DNA of 64,000 nt from Geobacillus kaustophilus. Lineage in GTDB: Bacteria; Bacillota; Bacilli; Bacillales; Anoxybacillaceae. Position numbers and translations under genes: made by a program. The DNA is taken from positions 682,001-746,000 of the forward strand of contig NZ_JYBP01000003.1 in assembly GCF_000948285.1 (NCBI RefSeq), read 5' to 3'. This document shows positions 51,198 through 59,638 of this stretch, in pieces (the first letter of the stretch is position 1; every line of letters starts with the position of its first letter). Under the pieces are notes generated by a model. It made no database searches. It saw nothing but the letters and a program-made list of their open reading frames with translations, and was not told where the DNA came from.

Positions 51198-51265
51198 TCG
51201 CATAAAAAAGGGAAACGGAAGGAAAATAGGGGTAAAAACGGTGAGTGTTGACGGGAGGTTCACAT

Positions 51266-52069
51266 ATGGCAAGGAAATGGGTTCTATTCATCGCATTGGC
51301 TGTTTGGACATGCATGTACCCATCAGACCATGCTTCCGCGTTTTCCCCGCAAGTGATTCAGCGCGGAGCAGTTGGCGATGATGTCATTGAACTGCAGGCG
51401 CGGCTGCAATACCTTGGGTTTTACAACGGCAAAATTGACGGCGTGTTTGGCTGGCGAACGTATTGGGCGCTGCGCAATTTCCAATACGAATACGGCTTGC
51501 CGGTCGATGGACTAGCCGGATCGGAGACGAAACGGAAGCTTGTGAACGCTTCAAAATATTACGAGCAGTTTGTGAAAGAGCAAATCCGCCAAGGAAACGA
51601 TTTCACCCATTACGGCGGCATTCCGCTCAGCCAGCAGGTGAAAAAACGCGGCGGCGGTTCAGGGGGTTCAGTGCGGGCGGCGAAAACGACGGCGTCGAAC
51701 GTGCCGAAAGGGTTTTCTCAAAACGATATTCGGCTGATGGCGAACGCCGTTTACGGGGAAGCGCGCGGGGAGCCTTATATCGGGCAAGTGGCTGTTGCCG
51801 CCGTTATTTTAAACCGGCTCGAGCATCCGTCATTTCCGGACACGGTCGCCGGGGTGATCTTTCAGCCCGGCGCATTCACCGCGGTCGCCGATGGGCAAAT
51901 TTGGCTGACGCCGAACGAAACAGCAAAAAAAGCGGTGCTGGATGCGATCAACGGCTGGGACCCGACCGGGGGAGCGATTTACTACTTCAACCCGGCCACG
52001 GCGACGAGTTCATGGATTTGGAGTCGCCCGCAAATCAAGCGGATTGGAAACCATATTTTTTGCAAATAA
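51266..52069 (+). CDS. sleB: Spore cortex-lytic enzyme SleB
   Basis: SleB is a lytic transglycosylase that degrades spore cortex during germination. The 267-residue product has a signal peptide (about 1-28), a peptidoglycan-binding domain (about 33-92: GDDVIELQARLQYLGFYNGKIDGVFGWRTYWALRNFQ), a glycine-rich linker, and the SleB hydrolase domain (about 150-267) with catalytic Glu in YGEARGEPYIGQVAVAAVILNRL. ATG 51266 follows GGGAGG by 7 bases. ypeB, its partner, follows 15 bases on. Forespore (sigma-G) expression is expected, but I could not fix the promoter. Confidence 0.95.
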   Translation: MARKWVLFIALAVWTCMYPSDHASAFSPQVIQRGAVGDDVIELQARLQYLGFYNGKIDGVFGWRTYWALRNFQYEYGLPVDGLAGSETKRKLVNASKYYEQFVKEQIRQGNDFTHYGGIPLSQQVKKRGGGSGGSVRAAKTTASNVPKGFSQNDIRLMANAVYGEARGEPYIGQVAVAAVILNRLEHPSFPDTVAGVIFQPGAFTAVADGQIWLTPNETAKKAVLDAINGWDPTGGAIYYFNPATATSSWIWSRPQIKRIGNHIFCK

Positions 52070-52084
52070 AAGGAGGGAGACGAG

Positions 52085-53428
52085 ATGGTGCGATACTTAC
52101 TGATTGCAGCGCTTGTCGTCGCTGTCGTCGGCACCGGCTACTGGGGCTACCGCGAGCATCAGGAAAAAAACGCGATCTTAATTCATGCGGAAAACAATTA
52201 CCAGCGCGCGTTCCACGATTTAGCCTACCAGATCGATTTGCTGCATGACAAGCTTGGAGCGACGCTGGCGATGAATTCGCACGCCTCATTGTCGCCGGCG
52301 CTCGCCGAAGTGTGGAAAATCGCGTCTGAAGCTCATTCCGATGTCGGCCAACTGCCGCTGTCGCTTTTGCCGTTTAACAAGACGCAAGAGTTTTTATCGA
52401 AAATCGGCGAGTTCAGCTACCGGACGGCCGTGCGCGATTTGGAAAAAGAGCCGTTGACCGAAGAAGAGCACAAGACGCTCGAGGCGCTGTACAAAAGCGC
52501 CGGCGCGATCCGCCAAGAATTGCGCAACGTGCAGCATTTAGTGCTGGAAAACAATTTGCGCTGGATGGATGTCGAACTGGCGCTGGCGACGAACGACGAG
52601 AAAGGCGACAACATCATTATTGACGGCTTAAAAGCGGTGGAGAAAAATGTTGATACATTCTCAAGTTCGTCCGAGTTCGGCCCGTCGTTCATCGGTCTCG
52701 CCAATGAGGAAAAAGGCTTTGTCCGCGCGAAAGGGCGCCCCATTTCCAAAGCGGAAGCCAAACGGACCGCCCGCGAGTTTCTTGGATTAAAGGGAACAGA
52801 GAACATCAAGGTGACGGAAAGCGGCAAAGGGGCGGACGAACGGTTTTATAGTTTGACGATTCACGATCCGAAAACAAAAGGCGACATTTATATGGATGTG
52901 ACGAAAAACGGCGGGTATCCGATTTGGGCGTTAAACAGCCGACCGGTCGGCAAGCCGAAGATCGGCTTGTATGAAGCGGCCAACCGCGGAATGGCGTTTT
53001 TGAAACGGCACAAGTTCACCGGCTTTGAGTTGTACGACAGCATGCAATACGATAATGTCGCCATGCTGACGTTTGTCAAAAACGAAAACGGCGTCCGCAT
53101 TTACCCGGAAGCGATCCAAATGAAAGTGGCGCTTGACAACGGCCATGTCGTCGGTTTTACGGCGCGCGACTATTTGTCATCGTCCATTCCGCGTCCGTTG
53201 CCCAAACCGACGCTCACCGTCGAGGCGGCGAAGAAAAAGTTAAACCCGCATTTGAAAGTGATGGAAGAGCGCCAGGCGGTCATTATGAACGATTTGCAAA
53301 AACCGGTGCTTTGCTATGAGTTTTTAGGAACGCTTGGCGATGAAACATATCAACTGTTCATTAACGCCGCAACCGGCCTTGAAGAAAAAGTCGAGAAGCT
53401 CGAAAGCGTGGAGCCGAATTACAGATGA
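52085..53428 (+). CDS. ypeB: Germination protein YpeB
   Basis: YpeB is needed to localise and stabilise SleB in the dormant spore. The 447-residue product has an N-terminal membrane anchor (about 5-20), a helical N-terminal domain (about 25-200) and three PepSY-like domains in the C-terminal half (ISKAEAKRTAREFLGL, KPKIGLYEAANRGMAFLKRH, LTVEAAKKKLNP starts). It forms an operon with sleB, matching the B. subtilis arrangement. It ends 8 bases before a terminator. Confidence 0.95.
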   Translation: MVRYLLIAALVVAVVGTGYWGYREHQEKNAILIHAENNYQRAFHDLAYQIDLLHDKLGATLAMNSHASLSPALAEVWKIASEAHSDVGQLPLSLLPFNKTQEFLSKIGEFSYRTAVRDLEKEPLTEEEHKTLEALYKSAGAIRQELRNVQHLVLENNLRWMDVELALATNDEKGDNIIIDGLKAVEKNVDTFSSSSEFGPSFIGLANEEKGFVRAKGRPISKAEAKRTAREFLGLKGTENIKVTESGKGADERFYSLTIHDPKTKGDIYMDVTKNGGYPIWALNSRPVGKPKIGLYEAANRGMAFLKRHKFTGFELYDSMQYDNVAMLTFVKNENGVRIYPEAIQMKVALDNGHVVGFTARDYLSSSIPRPLPKPTLTVEAAKKKLNPHLKVMEERQAVIMNDLQKPVLCYEFLGTLGDETYQLFINAATGLEEKVEKLESVEPNYR

Positions 53429-53436
53429 AGACAAGG

Positions 53437-53475
53437 GAGGAAAAGCTGGGATTGTCGGCTTTTCCTCTTTTTTTG
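53437..53475 (+). terminator. Terminator after ypeB
   Basis: Ten-base perfect stem GAGGAAAAGC/GCTTTTCCTC with an 11-base loop, followed by a run of eight Ts. Confidence 0.9.
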
Positions 53476-53517
53476 TAAAGATTAGGAAAGTATAAAATTT
53501 TGCAATTAGGCAGAGAG

Positions 53518-53635
53518 CTGTCTAGCTCCAAGCGCCATCGGCTCGAGTCGCTCCGCCCCACACTGCGGCGGCCACAGCCTCCGCGGTGGGGCTTGTGCGA
53601 TCTTCGCCGATAGGCGGGCGCTTTGCGCTTTTCTT
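53518..53635 (+). repeat. GC-rich dispersed repeat, copy 1 (118 bp)
   Basis: Begins CTGTCTAGCTCC and ends GCGCTTTTCTT; the middle contains a GC-rich hairpin (CCCCAC...GTGGGG with CCGC...GCGG). The same two ends bracket 60948-61068 on the other strand. It is intergenic, between ypeB and ypfA, with no coding capacity. Repeats with such ends are common in Geobacillus genomes to my knowledge. Confidence 0.7.
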
Positions 53636-53738
53636 AATCAAAGGCAGCCGGGGGTATGGTATAATCGTCATGGGACATCATGCGGGTCAGCGAAACGATC
53701 GCTGGTTCGGCAGCTGACAGAAAAGGGGAAAAGGAAAC

Positions 53739-54410
53739 ATGATGATCAGAATCGGAGATTCGATCCGGCTTGAGCCGTCGGACGGCTCAGCGCGGCAATA
53801 CCGAAGCAAAGCGCTCGCCGTTGCTGACGGGGCGGTTCATATCAGCTATCCGATCGATGAACAGAGTGGAAAAACCGTTTATTTGTGGAATGGGATGCAG
53901 TTTAAAGCGACTTTTGTCGGGCAAGACGGCGGTTTATACATGTTTGATACCGAAGTGAAGGGGAAAATCCGCGATCCGTTGCCGATGGTCGTCTTGGCTT
54001 ACCCGGGTGAGGAATACGTCGTGCGCATCCAGCGCCGCCGTTATGTGCGGGTGAAAGCGAATGTCGATGCAGCCGTCCATCCGTCTGACAGCGAGTTCGC
54101 CCCGTTTGTGACGATGACGGTGGATATCAGCGCCGGCGGCGCCGCCCTCCTTGTGCCGCCGGCGCACGCTCCGCTTCTTCGCCCCGGCATGGCGGTCGAG
54201 CTTTGGCTCGTGTTGGCGATGCGCTCCGGCGAATATCATTACGTGCAAACGAAGGCGTCGATTGTGCGCATGGCTGATGACGAGCGCGGCATGGCGAAAA
54301 TGTCGGTGGAGTTCACAGACCTCGCCCCCCAAGACCGCGTCCGGCTCATTCGCTACAGCTTTGAACGGCAGCTTGAGGAGAGAAAATGGGAGAACGAACA
54401 GAATAAATGA
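53739..54410 (+). CDS. ypfA: c-di-GMP-binding PilZ protein YpfA (YcgR-like flagellar brake)
   Basis: YpfA (DgrA/MotI) binds cyclic di-GMP and slows flagellar rotation in B. subtilis. The 223-residue product has an N-terminal YcgR domain (about 1-95) and a C-terminal PilZ domain with the ligand motifs RRRYVRVKANV near 97-107 (RxxxR) and VDISAGGAALLV near 128-139 (D/NxSxxG). The ATG at 53739 or the next codon follows AAAAGGGGAAAAGG. ypfB follows 52 bases on. Confidence 0.92.
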   Translation: MMIRIGDSIRLEPSDGSARQYRSKALAVADGAVHISYPIDEQSGKTVYLWNGMQFKATFVGQDGGLYMFDTEVKGKIRDPLPMVVLAYPGEEYVVRIQRRRYVRVKANVDAAVHPSDSEFAPFVTMTVDISAGGAALLVPPAHAPLLRPGMAVELWLVLAMRSGEYHYVQTKASIVRMADDERGMAKMSVEFTDLAPQDRVRLIRYSFERQLEERKWENEQNK

Positions 54411-54462
54411 GCTGGGCACGTGGAATACTGCTAGAAAAAATGGGAACTAGGAGGTTTGCGGC

Positions 54463-54642
54463 ATGAAACGGATCGAACAGCTGTTGTGGAAGCTTGTCGT
54501 CATCCAGACGATTTGCCTGTTGATCGCCCAATGGCTTGTGTTGTACACGAAAGCGCCCTTGTATATCGGCAAGGTGTACGAATACGAGGGGGTAGCCAAG
54601 CCGGAAAAAACGAAAACAGTCGAAACGGCCGTCGACCGTTGA
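54463..54642 (+). CDS. ypfB: YpfB, small membrane protein (DUF5359)
   Basis: A 59-residue product with one hydrophobic segment (about 8-28) and a charged tail, matching the size and position of B. subtilis YpfB between ypfA and cmk. The family has no known function. The ATG follows CTAGGAGG with 8-base spacing. Confidence 0.82.
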   Translation: MKRIEQLLWKLVVIQTICLLIAQWLVLYTKAPLYIGKVYEYEGVAKPEKTKTVETAVDR

Positions 54643-54651
54643 CGGCGGATA

Positions 54652-54660
54652 TGGTACAAT
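54652..54660 (+). promoter_or_regulatory. Extended -10 promoter of cmk
   Basis: TGGTACAAT with TACAAT at 54655-54660 and a -35-like TCGACC at 54632-54637 (17-base spacer). The ypfB stop lies inside this promoter. Confidence 0.5.
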
Positions 54661-54671
54661 GAACATGGAGA

Positions 54672-54697
54672 CATGCAGGGGTTTCCTGCATTTTTCT
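54672..54697 (+). terminator. Hairpin with T-run between ypfB and cmk
   Basis: Seven-base stem ATGCAGG/CCTGCAT with a 5-base loop, then TTTTCTTT. It lies after the -10 at 54655, so a transcript starting there would meet it at once; it probably ends ypfA-ypfB. Confidence 0.7.
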
Positions 54698-54740
54698 TTG
54701 TGCACTCATCAAGCGATTTTAGGCAAAGCAGGAGGAAGTC

Positions 54741-55415
54741 ATGAAACGACGAATCAGCATTGCGATCGACGGACCCGCCGCGGCGGGGAAAAGCACGGTC
54801 GCCAAACGGATCGCTAGGCGGCTTTCCTACGTATACATCGATACCGGCGCCATGTACCGCGCGCTGACGTATCGGGCGCTTGTATGCGGCGTTGACATCC
54901 ATGATGAGCAAGCGCTCTTGTTGTTGCTTCGCGATACATCGATTGAGCTCAAGCCGTCGCCGCACGGACAAATTGTCCTCGTCAATGGCGAAGACGTCAC
55001 CGACATCATCCGCAACGAGGCGGTGACGAATGCGGTGTCGCTTGTCGCGAAGCATCCGCTTGTACGCGAGGAGATGGTCGCCCGCCAGCGCGCCTTGGCG
55101 GAAGGGGGCGGCGTCGTCATGGACGGGCGTGATATCGGAACGCATGTGCTGCCGAACGCAGAAGTGAAAATTTTCCTGAAAGCTTCGGTCGAGGAGCGGG
55201 CGCGGCGCCGGCATGAGGAAAATCTCGCACGCGGCTTTCCGTCCGATCTTGAAAAGCTGAAAGAAGAGATCGCCCGCCGCGACCGGCTCGATTCGGAACG
55301 AGAGACAGCCCCGCTTCGCAAGGCGCCGGATGCGGTGGAAATCGACACGACATCGCTGTCAGTTGAGGAAGTGGTGGAGCGGATTATGGAGATTGTCAAC
55401 GAAAGGATTGGATGA
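54741..55415 (+). CDS. cmk: Cytidylate kinase
   Basis: Phosphorylates CMP and dCMP with ATP. The 224-residue product has the P-loop [19 protein letters not shown] near residues 6-24, [15 protein letters not shown] (about 33-47), the [23 protein letters not shown] stretch and the [24 protein letters not shown] lid and substrate regions. ATG 54741 follows AGGAGG. The stop overlaps the plsC start by 4 bases. Confidence 0.96.
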   Translation: MKRRISIAIDGPAAAGKSTVAKRIARRLSYVYIDTGAMYRALTYRALVCGVDIHDEQALLLLLRDTSIELKPSPHGQIVLVNGEDVTDIIRNEAVTNAVSLVAKHPLVREEMVARQRALAEGGGVVMDGRDIGTHVLPNAEVKIFLKASVEERARRRHEENLARGFPSDLEKLKEEIARRDRLDSERETAPLRKAPDAVEIDTTSLSVEEVVERIMEIVNERIG

Positions 55416-56005
55416 CGGTGGACTTTTATTCATTCGCCAAGGGGGTCGTCAAGGGAGTGCTTACCCCTTTTTACCGCATTCAAACGATCGGGATTGAACA
55501 ATTTCCAAAGGAAGGCGGCGTGCTTCTTTGCGCCAACCATATCAGCAACCTAGATCCGCCGGTCATCGGCATTACGGCGCCGCGCCCGATTCGGTTTATG
55601 GCGAAAGAAGAGCTGTTTCGCGCTCCGGTCGTGAAAACGCTCGTCAAAAACTTGCATGCCTTTCCAGTCAAGCGCGGCATGAACGACCGCCAGGCGTTGC
55701 GCACGGGTCTTGAGGTGCTGAAGCAAGGCGAAGTGCTTGGCATTTTTCCGGAAGGGACGCGCAGCAAAGACGGCCGGTTGAAAAAGGCGCTGCCCGGCGT
55801 CGGCTTTTTCGCTTTGCGCACCGATGCCGCCGTTGTCCCGTGCGCCATTGTCGGCCCGTATCGTCCGTTTGCGCCGCTTAAGGTTGTGTACGGAGCGCCG
55901 ATCGATATGGCGCCGCTGCGCGCGCGGAAGGCGAGCCCAGAAGAAGCGGCCGATTACATTATGGATCATATCCGCCGGCTGCTGGAAGAGCATCAGCGAG
56001 CATGA
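55412..56005 (+). CDS. plsC: 1-acyl-sn-glycerol-3-phosphate acyltransferase PlsC
   Basis: Adds the second acyl chain to make phosphatidic acid. The 197-residue product has the acyltransferase motifs [14 protein letters not shown] (about 35-48, HX4D), [37 protein letters not shown] (FPEGTRS near 112-118) and [12 protein letters not shown] 55412 overlaps cmk (ATGA). The cmk-plsC-ypfD order is typical of Bacillaceae. Confidence 0.94.
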   Translation: MTVDFYSFAKGVVKGVLTPFYRIQTIGIEQFPKEGGVLLCANHISNLDPPVIGITAPRPIRFMAKEELFRAPVVKTLVKNLHAFPVKRGMNDRQALRTGLEVLKQGEVLGIFPEGTRSKDGRLKKALPGVGFFALRTDAAVVPCAIVGPYRPFAPLKVVYGAPIDMAPLRARKASPEEAADYIMDHIRRLLEEHQRA

Positions 56006-56078
56006 AAGGAACATGCTGTTCGAGGCATCCCTTCCGCCGCCTCAATGAGCATTATAGTACATGTTGATTGAGAAAATA

Positions 56079-56087
56079 TGGTATACT
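56079..56087 (+). promoter_or_regulatory. Extended -10 promoter of ypfD
   Basis: TGGTATACT with TATACT at 56082-56087. A TTGATT at 56064-56069 is too close for a normal -35. Confidence 0.5.
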
Positions 56088-56184
56088 AACTAGAAAAGCG
56101 TCCTTATTTTGCCGACAGCCGGCCGCGGCCTCGGCGCGAGGCGCGCTTTTGACAGTTGCCAGTCGATGAAGGAGGGTTTTTGCG

Positions 56185-57348
56185 ATGACAGAAGAGATGA
56201 ATGTGCAAGTCAATGTGTATGAAGTGGGCGATATCGTCCGCGGCAAAGTGGTGAAGCTTGAGGACAAGCAAGTGCTTGTCGAGGTGGAAAACAGCAAGCA
56301 AAGCGGCATCATTCCGATCAGCGAGCTGTCGAACTTGCATATTGAAAAACCGAGCGATGCCGTCGCTGTCGGCGATGAAGTGACGGCCAAAGTCAAAAAA
56401 GTGGAAGAAGGAAAAGACGGAGAAGAAGGGTTGCTCATTTTATCGAAAAGAGCGGTGGACGCCGAGCGGGCTTGGGAAGATCTTGAGCGCAAATTTGCAA
56501 GCGGTGAAACATTTGAAACAGTCATTAAAGACATCGTCAAAGGCGGTCTTGTCGCCGATGTCGGCGTGCGCGGCTTCATCCCGGCGTCGCTTGTCGAGCC
56601 GCATTACGTCGAAGATTTTTCCGATTATAAAGGAAAAACGCTCTCCGTGAAAGTCGTCGAGCTTGACCGCGAGAAAAACCGCGTCATTTTGTCGCATCGG
56701 GCGGTCGTTGAGGAAGAACAAGCGCGGCAGCAAAAAGAACTGCTCTCCCGCCTTGAGCCGGGGCAAGTGTTGGATGGCGTCGTCCGCCGCATTGCTGATT
56801 TCGGCGTCTTTGTCGATGTCGGCGGGTTTGACGGGCTTGTACATATTTCCCAGCTTTCCCATACGCGCGTCGCTCATCCGTCGGAAGTGGTGAAAGAAGG
56901 CGATGTGGTGAAAGTGAAAGTGTTGGCCGTCGATCCGGAGAACGGGCGCCTGTCGCTGTCGATCAAAGAAGCGCTGCCGGGCCCATGGGAAGGCCTCAGC
57001 GAAAAAGTGAAACCGGGCGATGTCGTCACCGGGACGGTGAAACGGCTCGCTTCGTTCGGCGCGTTTGTGGAAGTCTTCCCAGGCGTCGAAGGATTGGTGC
57101 ACGTGTCGCAAATCGCCAACCGCCGCATCGGCTCGCCGCATGAAGTGCTGAAAGAAGGCGACGTGGTGAAGGCGAAAGTGCTCGACGTCAACGAAGCGGA
57201 TCACCGCCTTTCCCTCAGCATCCGCGCGTTGCTTGAGGAAGAGGCGGCCGCGCCGGCCGAGGATTACAGCCAATACACAAGAACGTCGGAAACGCGCGGC
57301 TTTCAGCTCGGCGAAGTGATTGGCGAGCAGCTGAAAAAATTAAAGTAA
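56185..57348 (+). CDS. ypfD: Ribosomal protein S1 homologue YpfD (RpsA-like)
   Basis: RNA-binding protein with four S1 domains, at about 14-85, 100-170, 185-255 and 272-342 (repeats of G-x-V-x8-GAFV/GVFVDV... and HISQLS/HVSQIA). At 387 residues it is shorter than the six-domain S1 of enteric bacteria, as usual for Bacillus. Its role in translation of Gram-positives is not settled. The ATG follows AAGGAGGGTTTTTGCG. A strong terminator follows. Confidence 0.92.
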   Translation: MTEEMNVQVNVYEVGDIVRGKVVKLEDKQVLVEVENSKQSGIIPISELSNLHIEKPSDAVAVGDEVTAKVKKVEEGKDGEEGLLILSKRAVDAERAWEDLERKFASGETFETVIKDIVKGGLVADVGVRGFIPASLVEPHYVEDFSDYKGKTLSVKVVELDREKNRVILSHRAVVEEEQARQQKELLSRLEPGQVLDGVVRRIADFGVFVDVGGFDGLVHISQLSHTRVAHPSEVVKEGDVVKVKVLAVDPENGRLSLSIKEALPGPWEGLSEKVKPGDVVTGTVKRLASFGAFVEVFPGVEGLVHVSQIANRRIGSPHEVLKEGDVVKAKVLDVNEADHRLSLSIRALLEEEAAAPAEDYSQYTRTSETRGFQLGEVIGEQLKKLK

Positions 57349-57389
57349 TGTAGAGCTGCACAAGATCAACTAGCTGGCAAAACAAAGCG

Positions 57390-57450
57390 AAAGCTCCTTT
57401 CTGTCCGATGGCTTCTGCCATTCTGGACAAAGGGAGCTTTTTTCTTTTTT
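57390..57450 (+). terminator. Terminator after ypfD
   Basis: A long stem (AAGCTCCTTTCTGTCC with GGACAAAGGGAGCTT, nearly perfect) plus an inner ATGGC/GCCAT, then TTTTTTCTTTTTT. Confidence 0.9.
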
Positions 57451-57508
57451 GCTTGATTCACCGCATCGGGACAAGGGCGGCTGCAAGAAAGAGAAGGACC
57501 ATTTTTTC

Positions 57509-57643
57509 TTAATGGCGATTCTGTTCCCGCGCTTCTTCTGGTGTATCAAGCCGGGCCGCTCCTTTATAGGAGAGCGATTGATCGCGGTCTGATTCGACGC
57601 GCCGCGACTGTTTCAGCTTCTTTTCTTGGCGGTCTTTTCCCAC
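57509..57643 (-). CDS. ypzI: YpzI, small conserved protein
   Basis: A 44-codon gene on the minus strand, GTG start at 57643 behind AAAGGAGCGG. The product begins GKDRQEKKLKQSRRVESDRDQ and is highly charged, closely matching B. subtilis YpzI in sequence, length and position (between ypfD and yphA). Function unknown. No terminator was seen downstream on this strand apart from the T-rich side of the ypfD hairpin. Confidence 0.85.
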   Translation of the reverse strand: MGKDRQEKKLKQSRRVESDRDQSLSYKGAARLDTPEEAREQNRH

Positions 57644-57757
57644 TCCATTCCGCTCCTTTCTATGCAGGATCGTTTTTACTATGGCCAAGCGCTCTGCTTT
57701 GTATGCATGAATGAGCGTCCAAAAAAGCTGGCATAATGAATATCATAGGGAGTGGAA

Positions 57758-58357
57758 ATGATGGAAGGAGCATTATTTTATTTATTTTTTTGGTTTGTGT
57801 GGATTATTGCTACATTTTTGATGAAAAAGGGAGCCGACCGGACACAACTGGCCGCTTTTGCGCTTTTGATGATCAGCTTTGCTTCATGGGCAGTGAAGGT
57901 CGGCCCGTTCCATGCCGTGGCGTCCTTTTTTGTGCTGTTTTTCTCCTCCTGTTACGTGGCGGTCACACAGCGGCCATGCGGATGGCTGCGGATGGCGCTG
58001 TCAGCGTCCGGCTTGGCGTTTGCCTATGCCGCTTTTCGTCTGCTTGCCTTGTTTGATCCGGTCTGGATTTGGCTTGATGGCCAATGGATGCTTGGCTGGT
58101 GGATGGCCTTGATCAGCAGTCTGTTCCACCCCCGCATATCCGCCCGCCTTCTTTGTCTGGCGCTCGGCGGCTGTCAAGGGGAAGTGGTATACGCCATGTC
58201 CATCTGTCGCATGACGCCGGGTTATGTGCTTGGGTCGTTTTCCTTTTTGGATGCGCTCGCCATTAGCGCATTATCTTTGCTCGTTTGGGAATCGATCCGC
58301 TTCTTCTCGCTAGAGCTTGAGGAAAAAAGGCCTGTAAGGAGGACGAGGCAGCCGTGA
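57758..58357 (+). CDS. yphA: YphA, integral membrane protein
   Basis: The 199-residue product is hydrophobic, with about six membrane segments and short loops. It fits B. subtilis YphA by length and place, upstream of yphB. Function unknown. ATG 57758 (or 57761) is preferred; a GTG at 57752 is also in frame. It overlaps yphB by 4 bases. Confidence 0.78.
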   Translation: MMEGALFYLFFWFVWIIATFLMKKGADRTQLAAFALLMISFASWAVKVGPFHAVASFFVLFFSSCYVAVTQRPCGWLRMALSASGLAFAYAAFRLLALFDPVWIWLDGQWMLGWWMALISSLFHPRISARLLCLALGGCQGEVVYAMSICRMTPGYVLGSFSFLDALAISALSLLVWESIRFFSLELEEKRPVRRTRQP

Positions 58358-59256
58358 ACGAATACACGTTTCCGATTTTATACGGTGTTGCCGCTGGGGT
58401 GTTGACGCGGCTGTATTTGTTGCGCACCGATTACCGGCAATATCCGACCTACTTGCATGGGCGGACGATCCATATCGCCTTAGGAGCGATTGCTGCTGGC
58501 TTGGGCACGGTCGCCGTGCCGGCGATTATGGAAAAAGAGTTCGCAGCGATCACGTTTTTGGCCTTGGCCGCCTCACAATTTCGCGACGTGCGCAATATGG
58601 AGCGCAATACGTTGAACGAGTTGGATCAGTATGAGCTGGTGCCGAGAGGAAAAACATACATCGAAGGCATCGCGATTGTGTTTGAAGGGCGGAACTATTT
58701 AGTCATTTTCGTCTCCTTTTTATCGACGCTCTTTTATTTAGTATGGGACATTTGGGCCGCGCTTGCCGCCAGTATCATCGGCCTTATGGTGGCGCGGCGG
58801 TTTATGAGCGGAAGCCGGCTGAAAGACATTGCCGACGTCCAATATGTCAAGCCGCGTTTTGAAGGAGCAGGGTTGTATGTTGACAACATCTATATCATGA
58901 ACATCGGCTTGCCGGCGCGGCGCGAAGAAATTTTGCGCTATGGGATGGGATTTATTTTAACGCCGAAAAATTTCAACGCTCGCACGACGATCGCCAATCT
59001 TGGGCAGCGGCAGGCGATTTTGCATGATGTATCGACCGCCCTCGGCATTTACCGCGACTCCGGAACGCCAGCGCTCGTGCCGCTCGCCAAGCGCGATTTG
59101 AACGACGGGCGCGTCGGCATTTTCATTTTGCCGCAAGTCGAGGATGCCGAGAAGGCGAAGGCTGTTATCGAAAACGTGCCGGTGCTTGAGAGCGCCATCC
59201 GCATGCCGAAGAAACGGCGATGGAAGCGGAAAGGGGGGAGCGGCGATGACGCATGA
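58354..59256 (+). CDS. yphB: YIEGIA family membrane protein (YphB)
   Basis: The 300-residue product contains the family name motif, GKTYIEGIAIVFEGRNY near residues 100-116, after several hydrophobic segments (about 5-20, 40-60, 66-80, 120-150), then a soluble C-terminal half. It corresponds to B. subtilis YphB, linked with spore formation in some reports I recall, but not sure. GTG 58354 overlaps yphA (GTGA). The small partner gene overlaps its end by 11 bases. Confidence 0.85.
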   Translation: MNEYTFPILYGVAAGVLTRLYLLRTDYRQYPTYLHGRTIHIALGAIAAGLGTVAVPAIMEKEFAAITFLALAASQFRDVRNMERNTLNELDQYELVPRGKTYIEGIAIVFEGRNYLVIFVSFLSTLFYLVWDIWAALAASIIGLMVARRFMSGSRLKDIADVQYVKPRFEGAGLYVDNIYIMNIGLPARREEILRYGMGFILTPKNFNARTTIANLGQRQAILHDVSTALGIYRDSGTPALVPLAKRDLNDGRVGIFILPQVEDAEKAKAVIENVPVLESAIRMPKKRRWKRKGGSGDDA

Positions 59257-59431
59257 AAAAATGATTTTGGCCGTCATTACGATGAACGGCGGGCGCGTCG
59301 CCGGCGGCGCGCCAATCTTTATTTGCCAAACAAAAGAGGAAATGGAACAGATCGCCGCGAATTTAGAGGCGATTTTGGATGGCATCGCCCATGAAGTGGC
59401 GGAGGGGCTTCTTATTATCGTCAAACATTAG
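59246..59431 (+). CDS. Small capping-complex subunit for YIEGIA protein
   Basis: A 61-residue protein (HEKMILAVITMNGGRVAGGAP, then EEMEQIAANLEAILDGIAHE) typical of the small genes that follow yphB-type genes and are annotated as capping complex subunit for YIEGIA. It may be the YphE equivalent. ATG 59246 lies inside yphB behind AAGGGGGGAG; the longer frame upstream is a shadow of yphB. Confidence 0.82.
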   Translation: MTHEKMILAVITMNGGRVAGGAPIFICQTKEEMEQIAANLEAILDGIAHEVAEGLLIIVKH

Positions 59432-59460
59432 TTGTTGAGCGTTTCGCTTTTTGATAAAAT
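59432..59460 (+). promoter_or_regulatory. Promoter of the der leader
   Basis: TTGTTG (59432-59437) and TAAAAT (59455-59460) with 17 bases between. Transcription would begin near 59467, about 170 bases before der. Confidence 0.6.
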
Positions 59461-59569
59461 AAAGCAGTTGTAGCCTACCCTGGCTCATCACGAAAAGAGG
59501 CGCTTGATTGGTAAAAAGTCATTTCCTTCCTAGCCTCGCAGTCAAGTGCCCTTGGCGTTGATGGACCGA

Positions 59570-59595
59570 TGCCCTTCCGAAAAGGGCGTTTTTTT
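59570..59595 (+). terminator. Terminator hairpin in the der leader
   Basis: GCCCTT/AAGGGC stem with a short loop, followed by G and seven Ts, 44 bases before the der start. It could attenuate der or end a short RNA. Confidence 0.75.
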
Positions 59596-59638
59596 CAGCG
59601 ACAAAGGCAAGGAGAAAACGAAGATAAAGGGTGGTAGC

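Noticed and set aside
59461-59638. T-box or known riboswitch before der
   Set aside because: No T-box sequence, specifier loop or known riboswitch core was found; left as an unknown leader.
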